A DNA stretch of 35,979 nucleotides from Candidatus Thiodiazotropha sp. (ex Ustalcina ferruginea) (GTDB lineage Bacteria; Pseudomonadota; Gammaproteobacteria; Chromatiales; Chromatiaceae), in contig JAHXHU010000328.1 in NCBI GenBank assembly GCA_025656375.1, forward strand, positions 1 through 35,979. The letters run 5' to 3'. Shown here one piece after another: positions 22,770 to 32,400 of the stretch (its first letter is position 1; every line of letters begins with the position of its first letter). The notes under the pieces were generated by a model. It was not told where the DNA came from. It worked only from the letters and a program-made list of their open reading frames with translations, and searched no databases. The position numbers and the translations under genes are program-made.

Positions 22770-22878
22770 TGTCGGTGATGGCGTTAGTCCAGGTTTTGGA
22801 TAGGGGCTGTTAACATCCCTCAGAATCGTTGGATTCGGGTATATCGGGTATATAAAGAGATAAAGGTCGAATACATCT

Positions 22879-23739
22879 ATGAGTTGGTTTGAAAAATTGA
22901 TGCCAAGCCGCATCCGTACGGATGCCGGACACAAGCGTGCGGTACCCGAAGGCTTGTGGGCCAAGTGTCCTGGATGCAGCGCAATTCTCTACCGGGCCGA
23001 GATGGAGAGGAATCTCGATGTCTGTCCCAAATGTAACTACCATAACCGGATCGGTGCCCGACGGCGTCTGGAGACCTTTCTTGATCCGGAGCCCCGGGAG
23101 GAGATCGGCACCAATTTGGAATCGGTTGATCCTCTGAAGTTCAAGGATAGTAAGAAGTACAGGGAGCGTCTCAGCCAGGCACAGAAAAGCTCCGGCGAGA
23201 AGGATGCCTTGGTGTCCATGCGTGGCCAGCTGAAAGGGATAGACCTGGTTGTGACAGCATTTGAGTTCAGTTTTATGGGTGGATCGATGGGTTCTGTGGT
23301 TGGTGAGCGTTTCGTGCGTGGCGTCAACATGGCCCTTGAACGGCATACTACCCTGGTCTGCTTCTCAGCAAGCGGTGGAGCACGAATGCAGGAGTCCTTG
23401 TTCTCTTTAATGCAGATGGCCAAGACCAGCGCTGCCCTGGAACGTCTGCAAAAACGTGGCTTACCCTTTATATCTGTCATGACCGATCCAACTATGGGTG
23501 GTGTCTCGGCCAGCCTGGCAATGTTGGGTGATATCAATGTAGCTGAGCCGAATGCCTTGATCGGATTTGCGGGTCCACGGGTCATCGAGCAGACGGTGCG
23601 AGAAAAACTGCCGGAAGGTTTTCAGCGCAGTGAGTTTCTGCTCGACCATGGCGCCATTGATATGATTATCGACCGACGGGATATGCGAGATCGTATTGCC
23701 GATCTGATCAGTATCCTGATGAGTAAACCAAGGGCTTGA
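22879..23739 (+). CDS. accD: Acetyl-CoA carboxylase carboxyltransferase subunit beta
   Basis: [18 protein letters not shown]...CPKC zinc ribbon; [25 protein letters not shown]. Confidence 0.98.
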   Translation: MSWFEKLMPSRIRTDAGHKRAVPEGLWAKCPGCSAILYRAEMERNLDVCPKCNYHNRIGARRRLETFLDPEPREEIGTNLESVDPLKFKDSKKYRERLSQAQKSSGEKDALVSMRGQLKGIDLVVTAFEFSFMGGSMGSVVGERFVRGVNMALERHTTLVCFSASGGARMQESLFSLMQMAKTSAALERLQKRGLPFISVMTDPTMGGVSASLAMLGDINVAEPNALIGFAGPRVIEQTVREKLPEGFQRSEFLLDHGAIDMIIDRRDMRDRIADLISILMSKPRA

Positions 23740-23805
23740 ACAAACAGTTTCAGGTATCGGTTTGCTGCATCCATCAAGCATAAGCTGGTTGCAGGGTTAA
23801 CAGTC

Positions 23806-25077
23806 ATGCGCTTTGATACGCTGGATCAGTGGCTCGACTGGCAAACCACCCTACACCCGAAAGAGATTGAATTGGGCCTGGATCGGGTTATTGCCGTATG
23901 GCAGCGACTGCAGCCAGAGGGCCTGCACTCAAAGGTTGTCACAATTGCAGGTACCAATGGCAAAGGATCCAGTGTGGCCATGCTGGAGACCATCTACCGC
24001 CAGGCAGGTTTTAGTGTAGGCGCCTACACCTCTCCCCATCTGGTTCACTACAATGAACGCATCCGGTTGAATGGTGTGGCCGTTTCCGATCAGCAACTGT
24101 GCCATGCCTTTGAGGCCATTGATCAGGCCCGGGGTCGAGTGAGTTTAACCTACTTTGAATTCGCTACCCTTGCGGCATTGATCATATATGCAGCCGAAAA
24201 AACCGATCTGGTCATCTTGGAAGTGGGTCTTGGAGGGCGTCTTGATGCAGTGAACATTATCGATACAGATGTAGCGTTAATCACTACTATCGATTTGGAT
24301 CATACTGATTTGCTAGGAGACGACCGTGAAGCAATAGGTCGAGAGAAGGCAGGAATAATCCGTCCCTACAGGCCGGTGGTACTGGGGGATCGAGAAATGC
24401 CTCGCTCAGTATCTGAGCAGGCCGAACAACTTCAGACAGAGGTCTATTTGTCGGGCCGCGAATTTGATTTTGATCTGCATAAGGATGGTTGGCAGTGGTC
24501 GGGGCCAGATGCTGTAAAGCAGTTACTGCCTGTTCCGAATCTAAGTGGGAGTAAACAGTTAGTCAATGCCAGTGCTGTGGTAATGGTCTGCCAGCTTCTG
24601 CAGGACGTTTTCCCGCTAAGTTGGGAGCTCATTGCGAACGGATTACAACAAGTCAGACTGCCTGGACGGTTACAATGGGTGCCAGGCAACCCCAGTCTTC
24701 TCCTGGATGTGGCGCATAACAGGCAGTCACTGGAAACGCTTTGTGAGGCGTTGGATAGACTGGACTGCCAGGGCCACATTCATGCCCTGTTCGGAATGTT
24801 GAGGGATAAGGATGTCGCTGCTGTAGCCGATATACTTGGGCCGCGAATTACTAGTTGGTATCTGCTTGATTTGCCGGGAGAGAGGGGACGCTCGGCTAAA
24901 CAATTGGCCATCGCGCTACGGCAGGCAGGAGTGAATAAACCCATCAATTGCTTCCATGCATTTCCCCAGGCCTATCAAGCATGCCGAGATGAGGTACACT
25001 CTCAAGACCTGATTCTGGTGTTCGGATCCTTTCTGATTGTCGGAGAGGCGATGGGATATTTGGACTTACTAACCTGA
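23806..25077 (+). CDS. folC: Folylpolyglutamate/dihydrofolate synthase
   Basis: VVTIAGTNGKGSSVAMLETIYRQAGFSVGAYTSPHLVHYNERI; Mur-ligase fold. Confidence 0.97.
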   Translation: MRFDTLDQWLDWQTTLHPKEIELGLDRVIAVWQRLQPEGLHSKVVTIAGTNGKGSSVAMLETIYRQAGFSVGAYTSPHLVHYNERIRLNGVAVSDQQLCHAFEAIDQARGRVSLTYFEFATLAALIIYAAEKTDLVILEVGLGGRLDAVNIIDTDVALITTIDLDHTDLLGDDREAIGREKAGIIRPYRPVVLGDREMPRSVSEQAEQLQTEVYLSGREFDFDLHKDGWQWSGPDAVKQLLPVPNLSGSKQLVNASAVVMVCQLLQDVFPLSWELIANGLQQVRLPGRLQWVPGNPSLLLDVAHNRQSLETLCEALDRLDCQGHIHALFGMLRDKDVAAVADILGPRITSWYLLDLPGERGRSAKQLAIALRQAGVNKPINCFHAFPQAYQACRDEVHSQDLILVFGSFLIVGEAMGYLDLLT

Positions 25078-25215
25078 ATGTCGCCTAACCTACGGTCGGG
25101 TTAGTATAATGAAGGTTATCGAGAATTGAGCTGATATACTTGGCTGATTACGGCGCTGATCTAAAGCATGGCCGGTGCCGGGTGATTTGTTGAACAGTTA
25201 GATGGAAAAGTAGAT

Positions 25216-25800
25216 ATGGCCCTGGAGGAGAGACTTAAACAGCGATTGCTGGGAGGTGCAGTGCTCGTTGCTCTGATTGTGGTATTTGTGCCCATGCTGA
25301 TTGATGATCCGGTTGAAACTCAGATAGTCTCCGATCACACCATTCCTGCAAAACCTCCCATTAAGGAGCGGGCAGCTGTTCAGATTGTTCCGCAAACAAA
25401 ATCTGAGAAATCAACTCCCAGTAAAGTAACTCCAAGGGTAGAGCCTAAGCGGGTTCCCGTTTCGAAACCGGTTCCCGAAGCTACGCCTCGGCCTCAGTCT
25501 AAGCCAAAGCCAAAGCCAAAGCCAAAGAGTGAAGTGCCAGCCGCTAAAGGTAAGTCTTCACCAACTGCCTGGATGATTCAGGTAGCTAGCCTGACCAATG
25601 AGCAGAATGCACAAAAGCTGGTTGCCCGTTTACGAAAAGCCGATCTGCCAGCGCAGATGGAGAGGGTGAAACTGGATGGTAAACAACACTACCGTGTCAG
25701 GGTTGGGCCGGAGGTAGATCACAGATTGGCAGAGAAGATGCTTGCTAAGATAAAGAAAACGTTCAAGCTGTATCCTAAACTGATGCGATACCCGGAATAG
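25216..25800 (+). CDS. SPOR domain protein (DedD-like), single TM
   Basis: N-terminal TM (LLGGAVLVALIVVFVPMLI), Pro/Lys-rich linker, C-terminal SPOR domain (WMIQVASLTNEQNAQKLVARLRKADLPAQ...YRVRVGPEVD). Confidence 0.88.
   Translation: MALEERLKQRLLGGAVLVALIVVFVPMLIDDPVETQIVSDHTIPAKPPIKERAAVQIVPQTKSEKSTPSKVTPRVEPKRVPVSKPVPEATPRPQSKPKPKPKPKSEVPAAKGKSSPTAWMIQVASLTNEQNAQKLVARLRKADLPAQMERVKLDGKQHYRVRVGPEVDHRLAEKMLAKIKKTFKLYPKLMRYPE
25501..25527 (+). repeat. Short in-frame tandem repeat (AAGCCA x 4.5) encoding Lys-Pro
   Basis: aagccaaagccaaagccaaagccaaag inside the SPOR-protein linker. Confidence 0.9.
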
Positions 25801-25820
25801 ATAAGGAGATTTCCACACGA

Positions 25821-26777
25821 GTGGGGAGAGAGATGAATATCGCTGCACAGGCACAAGCCTATCTTAATGACTGGATGGCAGAAAAACCGACCCCCAAGTG
25901 GTTGGAGAAACTCCTTTCAAGACAACTACCTCTGGCTGCCGCACTGCTACTGCTGTTACTGATAGGCTGGAGGATGGCGGATCTGACCTGGCGTTTGATA
26001 CCTGAACCTGAGATTCAACAACAAGTCCGTCCTCTCAGTGCCTCTAAATCTACATCCGGCAACAGAGATCCAGCCAGCACTAACCAGCTCGAAAAAGTGG
26101 CAAAACTACATCTGTTCGGTATTGCGGGTGCAACCAAACCGAAAAAGGCTATCGATAAGAAGGCACCGGATACCCGGCTAAATCTGACCCTGCACGGTGT
26201 TTTTGTATCCGCACAAACAAATAAAGGAGAAGCCATCATTGGAACCTCCGGGTCGGCGCAAAAATACTATAAGGTCGGCAGTGCGGTGATGTCGGGTGTC
26301 ACCTTACAGGCTGTGTTTGAGGATCGGGTGGTTTTATTGAGAAATGGTCAATCTGAGGTATTGCGTTTTCCTGAAATCTCTAACAAAAGTTCCCCCTCGG
26401 TTTCTAGAACCACTAGAAAATCCAAAAGTACAGTTGCCCCGGGTTCAAATGTCCCCCCAGTTTCTAGAAGAAATCTCAGCCGTTATCGAGAGATGTTGAG
26501 AAACGAGCCATTAAAAATATTTGAACATGTCCGCTTCGTGCCAGTCAGGTCGAGAGAGGGTATGAAAGGCTACCGTGTCTTACCGCAAAAGAACCGTGAG
26601 CTCTACAATCAGTTGGGTGTGCGTCCTTCCGATCTGGTGACCTCTGTCAACGGTATACCATTGTCTAATGACAAAGAGGCCATGAAACTGATTGAAAAAC
26701 TAAAAGATGCACAGTCGATACAGGTTGAGATCGTACGCAATGGCCAACCTCAATCACTCAGTTTCGATTTGAATTAG
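25821..26777 (+). CDS. gspC: Type II secretion system protein C-like (GspC/XcpP), with C-terminal PDZ-like domain
   Basis: N-terminal TM (ALLLLLLIGWRMADLTWRLI), HR-like domain (KLHLFGIAG...LTLHGVFVSAQTNKGEAIIGTSGSAQKYYKVGSAV), C-terminal RPSDLVTSVNGIPLSNDKEAMKLIEKLKDA. Confidence 0.85.
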   Translation: MGREMNIAAQAQAYLNDWMAEKPTPKWLEKLLSRQLPLAAALLLLLLIGWRMADLTWRLIPEPEIQQQVRPLSASKSTSGNRDPASTNQLEKVAKLHLFGIAGATKPKKAIDKKAPDTRLNLTLHGVFVSAQTNKGEAIIGTSGSAQKYYKVGSAVMSGVTLQAVFEDRVVLLRNGQSEVLRFPEISNKSSPSVSRTTRKSKSTVAPGSNVPPVSRRNLSRYREMLRNEPLKIFEHVRFVPVRSREGMKGYRVLPQKNRELYNQLGVRPSDLVTSVNGIPLSNDKEAMKLIEKLKDAQSIQVEIVRNGQPQSLSFDLN

Positions 26778-26821
26778 GGCCTGTTACTAGCCAATTTCTC
26801 GGGTTAGTAAGTATTTTGAGC

Positions 26822-27463
26822 TTACTCATTAGGTGTTGCAGGTGGGGTAGGGCGGTTTGGCACCAGTGCAACCTCATCACCATCCTCCAAGCGAGTGAAA
26901 AATTCAGCAAACTGCTTATTGATGGTCAGTCTCAGAAGCGATTCATCAAAGACCGGGGCAATTTCATTGCGCCGATTTCTTAATAGTTTTAATAACTCCG
27001 AGATATTAGTCACGGAGGGAGGCAGCACGACTTCTTCACTCTCCTTACCGGTTTTGTTGGCCAACCAGGCGAAGTAGAAAAGTTTAATTCGCCGCACCCT
27101 ATCGACCACATCCCGACGCTCATATCCTAAAGCCTGGAGTTTTTCCAGATAGGTGTTCCAGTTCTTCTCCTTCTCGCAGCCAAGCTTGTAAAGTGTCTCC
27201 CAGGAGAAGATGCCGGTGTCGTGACCATCGTCAAATATGAGACGAATGGCATATTGACCCTGAGGTTCAATCCTCTCAATGTTCACTGACTCTTTGCCTG
27301 TAATTGGGATTTCACTTGTTTTTACTTCAGCAGCAGTGGAGAAAGCGCGTAGATATTCGCAAGGCAGTTCGAAATTGGCTCCATCGGAGAACCGGAGTGC
27401 CAGAAGACGTGACTTTTGATGTAAATTGATCTCAATCGGCGTCGGGATGGTCTCTTTCGTCAT
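26822..27463 (-). CDS. DUF971 (GBBH-like N-terminal) domain fused to a MoaD/ThiS-like beta-grasp domain lacking C-terminal Gly-Gly
   Basis: aa ~1-115 DUF971-like (RFSDGANFELPCEYLRAFSTAAEV...IRLIFDDGHDTGIFSWETLYKL); aa ~125-213 MoaD-like (IKLFYFAWLANKTGKESEEVVLPPSVTNISELLKLLRNR...LRLTINKQFAEFFTRLEDGDEVALVPNRP). Confidence 0.8.
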   Translation of the reverse strand: MTKETIPTPIEINLHQKSRLLALRFSDGANFELPCEYLRAFSTAAEVKTSEIPITGKESVNIERIEPQGQYAIRLIFDDGHDTGIFSWETLYKLGCEKEKNWNTYLEKLQALGYERRDVVDRVRRIKLFYFAWLANKTGKESEEVVLPPSVTNISELLKLLRNRRNEIAPVFDESLLRLTINKQFAEFFTRLEDGDEVALVPNRPTPPATPNE

Positions 27464-27646
27464 AATCTCTTACTGCTGGCATGTAGCAGATTGGGCATGA
27501 ATTCTGTCACAGAATAGCTTGAAGCTTCAACCTGGTAGGCGGTAGTCTATTTTCCCCATTTTTCTTGGCACCTATCCCAGCTATACATGCCAGCGTCAAA
27601 TTCGCAGAAATTGGGTTGATATGTCGTGAAATTGCGCAATATATCC

Positions 27647-28528
27647 TCATGATCGAGAAATATCTCTCTGTAGATGCTCCTCAGCTCTACCATCACCCGA
27701 TACCTTTTTCAGTGCTCTGTCCATACCGCGGCTTGTCAGTATGCGTCGAAGTAGAGCGAATAGATGGGTAGGGAAGGTGACATGATAACGCGGTTTGGGT
27801 TTTCGGCTCTCCAGGGCATGAATGACCTTCTTCAACACAGCCTCGGGCGGTAGTGTAAAAGGGGCTGCAGGGCCTTTTGTTTCCAATCTTTTCTGCATTG
27901 CCTGATAGTAGGGCTGGTGTGCTGAGTGCTCTACATCAATATGTTTATGCCACATAGCCAGCGCATTAGCACGAAATCGGCTCTCAATGGGGCCAGGTTC
28001 GATCAACGATACATGAATGCCACTACCCGCTAATTCCAGACGTAATGTGTCGCTCAGACCTTCTAAAGCAAACTTGCTGGCTACGTAGGTGCCACGATAG
28101 GGAAGTGTCATAAAACCGAGTATCGAGCTGTTTTGGATAAGACGGCCCTCACCCTGTCTGCGCATCGCAGGAATAACCCTGCAGGTCAGTTGATGCCAGC
28201 CAAATAGATTGGTCTCGAACTGTTGTTTTAATACATCGCGGCTTAGATCTTCAATGGCACCAGGTTGGCCGTAGGCGCCATTATTGAATAGGGCATACAG
28301 TGCCCCGTTTGTCAGCTCCAGTACCTGATCAACGGCATGATCGATGGATTGACCATCATCGAGGTCAAGCTGTAATGCATCGAATCCCTGCTGTCGTAAG
28401 TCAGTTACATCCCGCTCCTTGCGGGCGGTGGCGAATACTCGGTATCCACGGGTTTTCAAGCCCTTGGCCACACAAAGACCAATACCGCTGGAGCAGCCGG
28501 TGATGAGAATGTTCTTCACTTCTGACAT
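27647..28528 (-). CDS. SDR family NAD(P)-dependent oxidoreductase
   Basis: NILITGCSSGIGLCVAKGLKTRGYRVFATAR; NNGAYG; YVASKFALEGLSDTLRLEL. Likely start MSEVKN at 28528 rather than 28573. Confidence 0.92.
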   Translation of the reverse strand: MSEVKNILITGCSSGIGLCVAKGLKTRGYRVFATARKERDVTDLRQQGFDALQLDLDDGQSIDHAVDQVLELTNGALYALFNNGAYGQPGAIEDLSRDVLKQQFETNLFGWHQLTCRVIPAMRRQGEGRLIQNSSILGFMTLPYRGTYVASKFALEGLSDTLRLELAGSGIHVSLIEPGPIESRFRANALAMWHKHIDVEHSAHQPYYQAMQKRLETKGPAAPFTLPPEAVLKKVIHALESRKPKPRYHVTFPTHLFALLRRILTSRGMDRALKKVSGDGRAEEHLQRDISRS

Positions 28529-28749
28529 GCTGGATAGGATACAGGATTGGGATATCAGTTGTCGTACGCCCAAACCTGTAAAAAATCATCATCATAGTGG
28601 GGTTGAGGAATTAAAGTTTGGCCCTGCCTGACCGCTAAAACAATCAGATTATAGTGGTAGAAGAGGTTTGAAGACTGACAGTGGACAGGGTTAAGTCTGG
28701 CTCCCTCATAGTCTGTAAAAACAGCAACGAGGAATCGGAGAAATAATCG

Positions 28750-29508
28750 GTGGATATTGCTACTCTGGTAGGTCTATTGGGTGGATTTGGCATTATCATC
28801 GGGGCGATCGCTTCGGGTGGTGATGTTATGTTATTCGTCAATGTCCCCTCCATATTGATCGTTGTAGGCGGCACTTTCATGGTGACGTTAATGCAAGTCT
28901 CTCTGGGCGATTTTCTCGGCTCTTTCAGCATTGGCATGAAGGCCTTTTTCTATAAAACCGATGACCCGAAGAAACTGATTGAAGAGGCGGTGGAGCTTGC
29001 TGATATCGCACGTAAGAATGGTTTGCTAGCACTCGAAGGACAGGAGATCGGTAATAATTTCCTCAAGCAAGGCATAGGCCTTTGTGTCGATGGGCATGAT
29101 CCTATGCTCGTCAACAAGCTATTGACCAAGGATATCAACTTGACCATTCAACGTCATGAAGTCGGTCAGACGATGTTCTCGAATATGGCTATCATGGTGC
29201 CAGCAATGGGAATGATTGGAACGCTGGTGGGGCTAGTGCAGATGTTGGCAAATATGTCAGATCCAGCCAGTATCGGTCCTGCCATGGCGGTGGCCCTGCT
29301 AACCACCTTGTATGGTGCGGTAATCGCCAACGCCTTTGCTCAGCCCATCTCTAACAAGCTGGCTCGTGCCAGTACCATGGAAAAGACCAATAAGTCACTG
29401 ATTATTGAAACGATATCAGGGATTCAAGAGGGTATGAACCCACGGGTTCTCGAGCAGCTGCTCAGCACCTATCTTCCGACAGGTAAACGCCCGGTACAGG
29501 AATCCTAG
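28750..29508 (+). CDS. pomA: Flagellar motor stator protein PomA (MotA family)
   Basis: GTG start; MDIATLVGLLGGFGIIIGAIASGGDVMLFVNVPSILIVVGGTFMV; PAMGMIGTLVGLVQMLANM. Confidence 0.93.
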   Translation: MDIATLVGLLGGFGIIIGAIASGGDVMLFVNVPSILIVVGGTFMVTLMQVSLGDFLGSFSIGMKAFFYKTDDPKKLIEEAVELADIARKNGLLALEGQEIGNNFLKQGIGLCVDGHDPMLVNKLLTKDINLTIQRHEVGQTMFSNMAIMVPAMGMIGTLVGLVQMLANMSDPASIGPAMAVALLTTLYGAVIANAFAQPISNKLARASTMEKTNKSLIIETISGIQEGMNPRVLEQLLSTYLPTGKRPVQES

Positions 29509-29511
29509 ACG

Positions 29512-30381
29512 ATGTCTGACGAATGTCCGAAATGTAATGCCGGCCTGCCACCCTGGTTGGCAACTTTCGCTGATCTGATGTCTTTGCTAATGTGCTTTTT
29601 TGTACTGCTGCTCTCCTTTGCCGAGATCAATGCGGTCCGCTTTAAGAAGATGCCGGACTCGATGAAGGATGCATTTGGTGTGCAGCGTGAGATTCCGGTG
29701 ATAGAGGTGGTCAAAGGTACCAGTGTCATCATGCAGGAATTCAGTCCCGGCAAGCCGGAGCCGACACCCATCAAGGAGATTCGCCAACAGACGGCTGATA
29801 TCGAGAACGAGTTGCTGGAGATAGAAGAGAAATCCCAGCAGGACCTGGATATCGATGCTGCAAAGGCGGCAATGCAGGCTGAATTGGAGCAGGAGGTCAA
29901 GGAGCAGGCATCCGAATTACAAGAGATGCTGGATAGTGAAATTGCTGATGGATTACTGGATGTGGAGACCGAAGACACTAAGATTATTATCCGTATTCAG
30001 GAGCAGGGTTCGTTTCCATCGGGGCGCGCCAATCTGAATCCGGATTTCTTTGAAGTTATTACCAAGATCACCGAGGTGATAGCCACTACCCCTGGTAAGA
30101 TAATTGTTGCCGGCCATACTGACAACATTCCCATATCCACTAGACGGTTTCGTTCCAACTGGGAACTCTCTTCAGCACGTGCAGTGACTGTCGTACATGC
30201 CATGCTGAGTAATGCGGCGCTGGATGAGAGCCGGTTTCTTATTCAAGGATATGCAGATTCGTGGCCATTGGTCGCCAACGATTCGAGTGAAAATCGGGCG
30301 CAAAACAGGCGCGTTGAGCTTGTCATTCAACGTGGAGAGGATATGGATAGCGGCGAGGTGATCAAGGCTGGTGAAGAGTGA
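29512..30381 (+). CDS. pomB: Flagellar motor stator protein PomB (MotB family, OmpA-like)
   Basis: PPWLATFADLMSLLMCFFVLLLSFAEINAVRFKKM; OmpA-like peptidoglycan-binding VAGHTDNIPISTRRFRSNWELSSARAVTVVHAML. Confidence 0.93.
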   Translation: MSDECPKCNAGLPPWLATFADLMSLLMCFFVLLLSFAEINAVRFKKMPDSMKDAFGVQREIPVIEVVKGTSVIMQEFSPGKPEPTPIKEIRQQTADIENELLEIEEKSQQDLDIDAAKAAMQAELEQEVKEQASELQEMLDSEIADGLLDVETEDTKIIIRIQEQGSFPSGRANLNPDFFEVITKITEVIATTPGKIIVAGHTDNIPISTRRFRSNWELSSARAVTVVHAMLSNAALDESRFLIQGYADSWPLVANDSSENRAQNRRVELVIQRGEDMDSGEVIKAGEE

Positions 30382-30443
30382 GCTACTATGATGTCTCTAC
30401 CCAACGTCACTACTTAGTAAGACGGAGAGAGGAGTTTTGATAG

Positions 30444-31061
30444 ATGACTAATGATGAGCCGGGTACAACCCAGGATGAACGTAGAGAGTTCTTCCGAATA
30501 GATGATTTGATTCAGGTCAGCTATCGGGTGATAACCCCAGAAGAGTTACCGGAAAGCATTGATGAACCTCTTCAAGGAGATGATCGATTAACCGTGATGA
30601 CCCGGTTGCAGACAATTAGCCAGCATCTGTCAGCCCCGCTTCATCGTATTGAGCAACGTGACCCGGATGTCGCCGATTATTTAAAGGCACTGGACGAAAA
30701 GATCAATCTTTTGGGTCAGAGTTTCCTCACCGAAGAGAAGGAGCTGTTGAATCGGCCTTCGCAGTCGGTCAATCTGAGTGCAGGTGGTCTTGCGATGGAT
30801 ATCACCGAATCGCTACAGGTGGGGGACCTGGTAGAGATTAAACTGCTGCTTTTACCCTCATATACGGGTGTACTCGCTTATGGCGAAGTGGTCGGGGTGG
30901 ATAACTCGACAGGTGGTGATGCGGCCTATCCTTTTCATATCAGGATAAATTTTTCGCTGATCCGCAACAGCGACCAAGATGCATTGATCAGACATATCAT
31001 GCGTCGTCAGGGCGAAATGTTGAGACAACGTCGAGAACAGCTGGATCAGGAGTACGATTGA
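30444..31061 (+). CDS. PilZ domain protein with large insertion between RxxxR and NxSxxG motifs
   Basis: RREFFRIDDLIQVSYRVI at aa 13-30 and SVNLSAGGLAMDI at aa 108-120. Confidence 0.85.
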   Translation: MTNDEPGTTQDERREFFRIDDLIQVSYRVITPEELPESIDEPLQGDDRLTVMTRLQTISQHLSAPLHRIEQRDPDVADYLKALDEKINLLGQSFLTEEKELLNRPSQSVNLSAGGLAMDITESLQVGDLVEIKLLLLPSYTGVLAYGEVVGVDNSTGGDAAYPFHIRINFSLIRNSDQDALIRHIMRRQGEMLRQRREQLDQEYD

Positions 31062-31233
31062 TCAAGATTCGCCCCGAGATGTGCTCTGAGAAGGCAACCG
31101 GGAGGAAGGATCTAAAAAATCAGCGTATTAGAACTTGAATAGTCATCCACTGCCCCCATTGTGGTAGGATTCCCCGATTCGGTGGCCTCTTTTAGGTTGA
31201 TAGCCACCCAATCAAACTATTAAGGAACCTGTC

Positions 31234-31518
31234 ATGCCTATCTATGAATATCGCTGTGAAGCTTGTGACCATGAGCTGGAAGCCTTGCAGAAGATGAGTG
31301 ATCCGGCCCTTTCTGAGTGCCCTGATTGTAAAAAGGATGCCCTGAAAAAGGTTATCTCGACAGTCGGTTTTCGCCTCAAAGGTAGTGGTTGGTATGAGAC
31401 CGATTTCAAGAGCGGGGATAAGAAAAACGTCCACGACAGTGGCAAAAAAGAGACTAAGCCCAGCAAGTCGGAGAGTAAGTCTTCCAGCTGTGGCGGTGGT
31501 TCTTGCGGTTGTCACTGA
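31234..31518 (+). CDS. FmdB-family zinc ribbon protein
   Basis: MPIYEYRCEACDHELEALQKMSDPALSECPDCKKDALKKVIS; Ser/Gly/Cys-rich tail. Confidence 0.95.
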   Translation: MPIYEYRCEACDHELEALQKMSDPALSECPDCKKDALKKVISTVGFRLKGSGWYETDFKSGDKKNVHDSGKKETKPSKSESKSSSCGGGSCGCH

Positions 31519-31538
31519 TTCCTAATCGGACACGATAG

Positions 31539-32168
31539 ATGAGTTTCCTTCGTCGCTATCTGGTGGCTGGCCTGTTGGTCTGGCTACCGCTTGGTGCAAC
31601 CTTTTTTGTGATTCAGCTGTTAGTCAGATGGATGGATAACAGCTTGTTGCTACTTCCGGAGGCCTATCGGCCCGATAATCTGCTGGGTTTTCATATCCCA
31701 GGATTGGGGGTTGTACTCTCTTTGTTGATCCTGTTGATCACGGGTTTGGTGGCGGCCAATCTGTTTGGGCGCAAGCTGGTGAGCATGTGGGAGAGATTAC
31801 TGTCCCGCATCCCGTTGGTCAGATCGGTCTATTCGGCAGTCAAGCAGCTGGTAGAGACCATGTTTGCCGACAATGGCAAATCCTTTCGCAAAGTGGTCCT
31901 GGTGGAGTTCCCCCGACGAGGACTCTGGACACTTGCCTTTTTGACCAGTGAAGAGAACGGCATTGTTCAACAAGCTACTGGCCGGGATGTGGTCAATGTC
32001 TATATTCCGACCACACCCAATCCCACCGGCGGATATTTTGTCCTTGTACCAAAGGATGATATCCGAGAGTTAGATATGAGCGTCGACGATGGTTTGAAGA
32101 TGCTGCTTTCGATGGGAGCGGTCAATCCCGAAGCTATCCCTCGCCAGAATACTTCTCCAAGTCACTGA
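31539..32168 (+). CDS. DUF502 family membrane protein
   Basis: RRYLVAGLLVWLPLGATFFVIQLLVRWMD; LVRSVYSAVKQLVETM; between fmdB and aspS. Confidence 0.92.
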   Translation: MSFLRRYLVAGLLVWLPLGATFFVIQLLVRWMDNSLLLLPEAYRPDNLLGFHIPGLGVVLSLLILLITGLVAANLFGRKLVSMWERLLSRIPLVRSVYSAVKQLVETMFADNGKSFRKVVLVEFPRRGLWTLAFLTSEENGIVQQATGRDVVNVYIPTTPNPTGGYFVLVPKDDIRELDMSVDDGLKMLLSMGAVNPEAIPRQNTSPSH

Positions 32169-32400
32169 AAAATTACTCAACACACTGTTTTTATATGCCT
32201 ATTTCAAGGGGCGCGGACAGTTAGAACCTGTTGCCAGGGGTTGCTGAATGCACCCTCACATCGATCTTGGCATGAATATCACCAACCTGGATGAAACGCT
32301 GGGAAAGCAATGGGCTTGCAGAGGCAGTGGTCAAGCCGTAACATTCCCGCTTTTTAGCCAGCTGAAGAGCAATTTCAGCGGATTCTCACAGGAAACATAC

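Noticed and set aside
25085-25111. CTAACC/GGTTAG hairpin followed by TATAAT upstream of the SPOR gene
   Set aside because: Perfect -10-like hexamer but no matching -35 at proper spacing; left uncalled.
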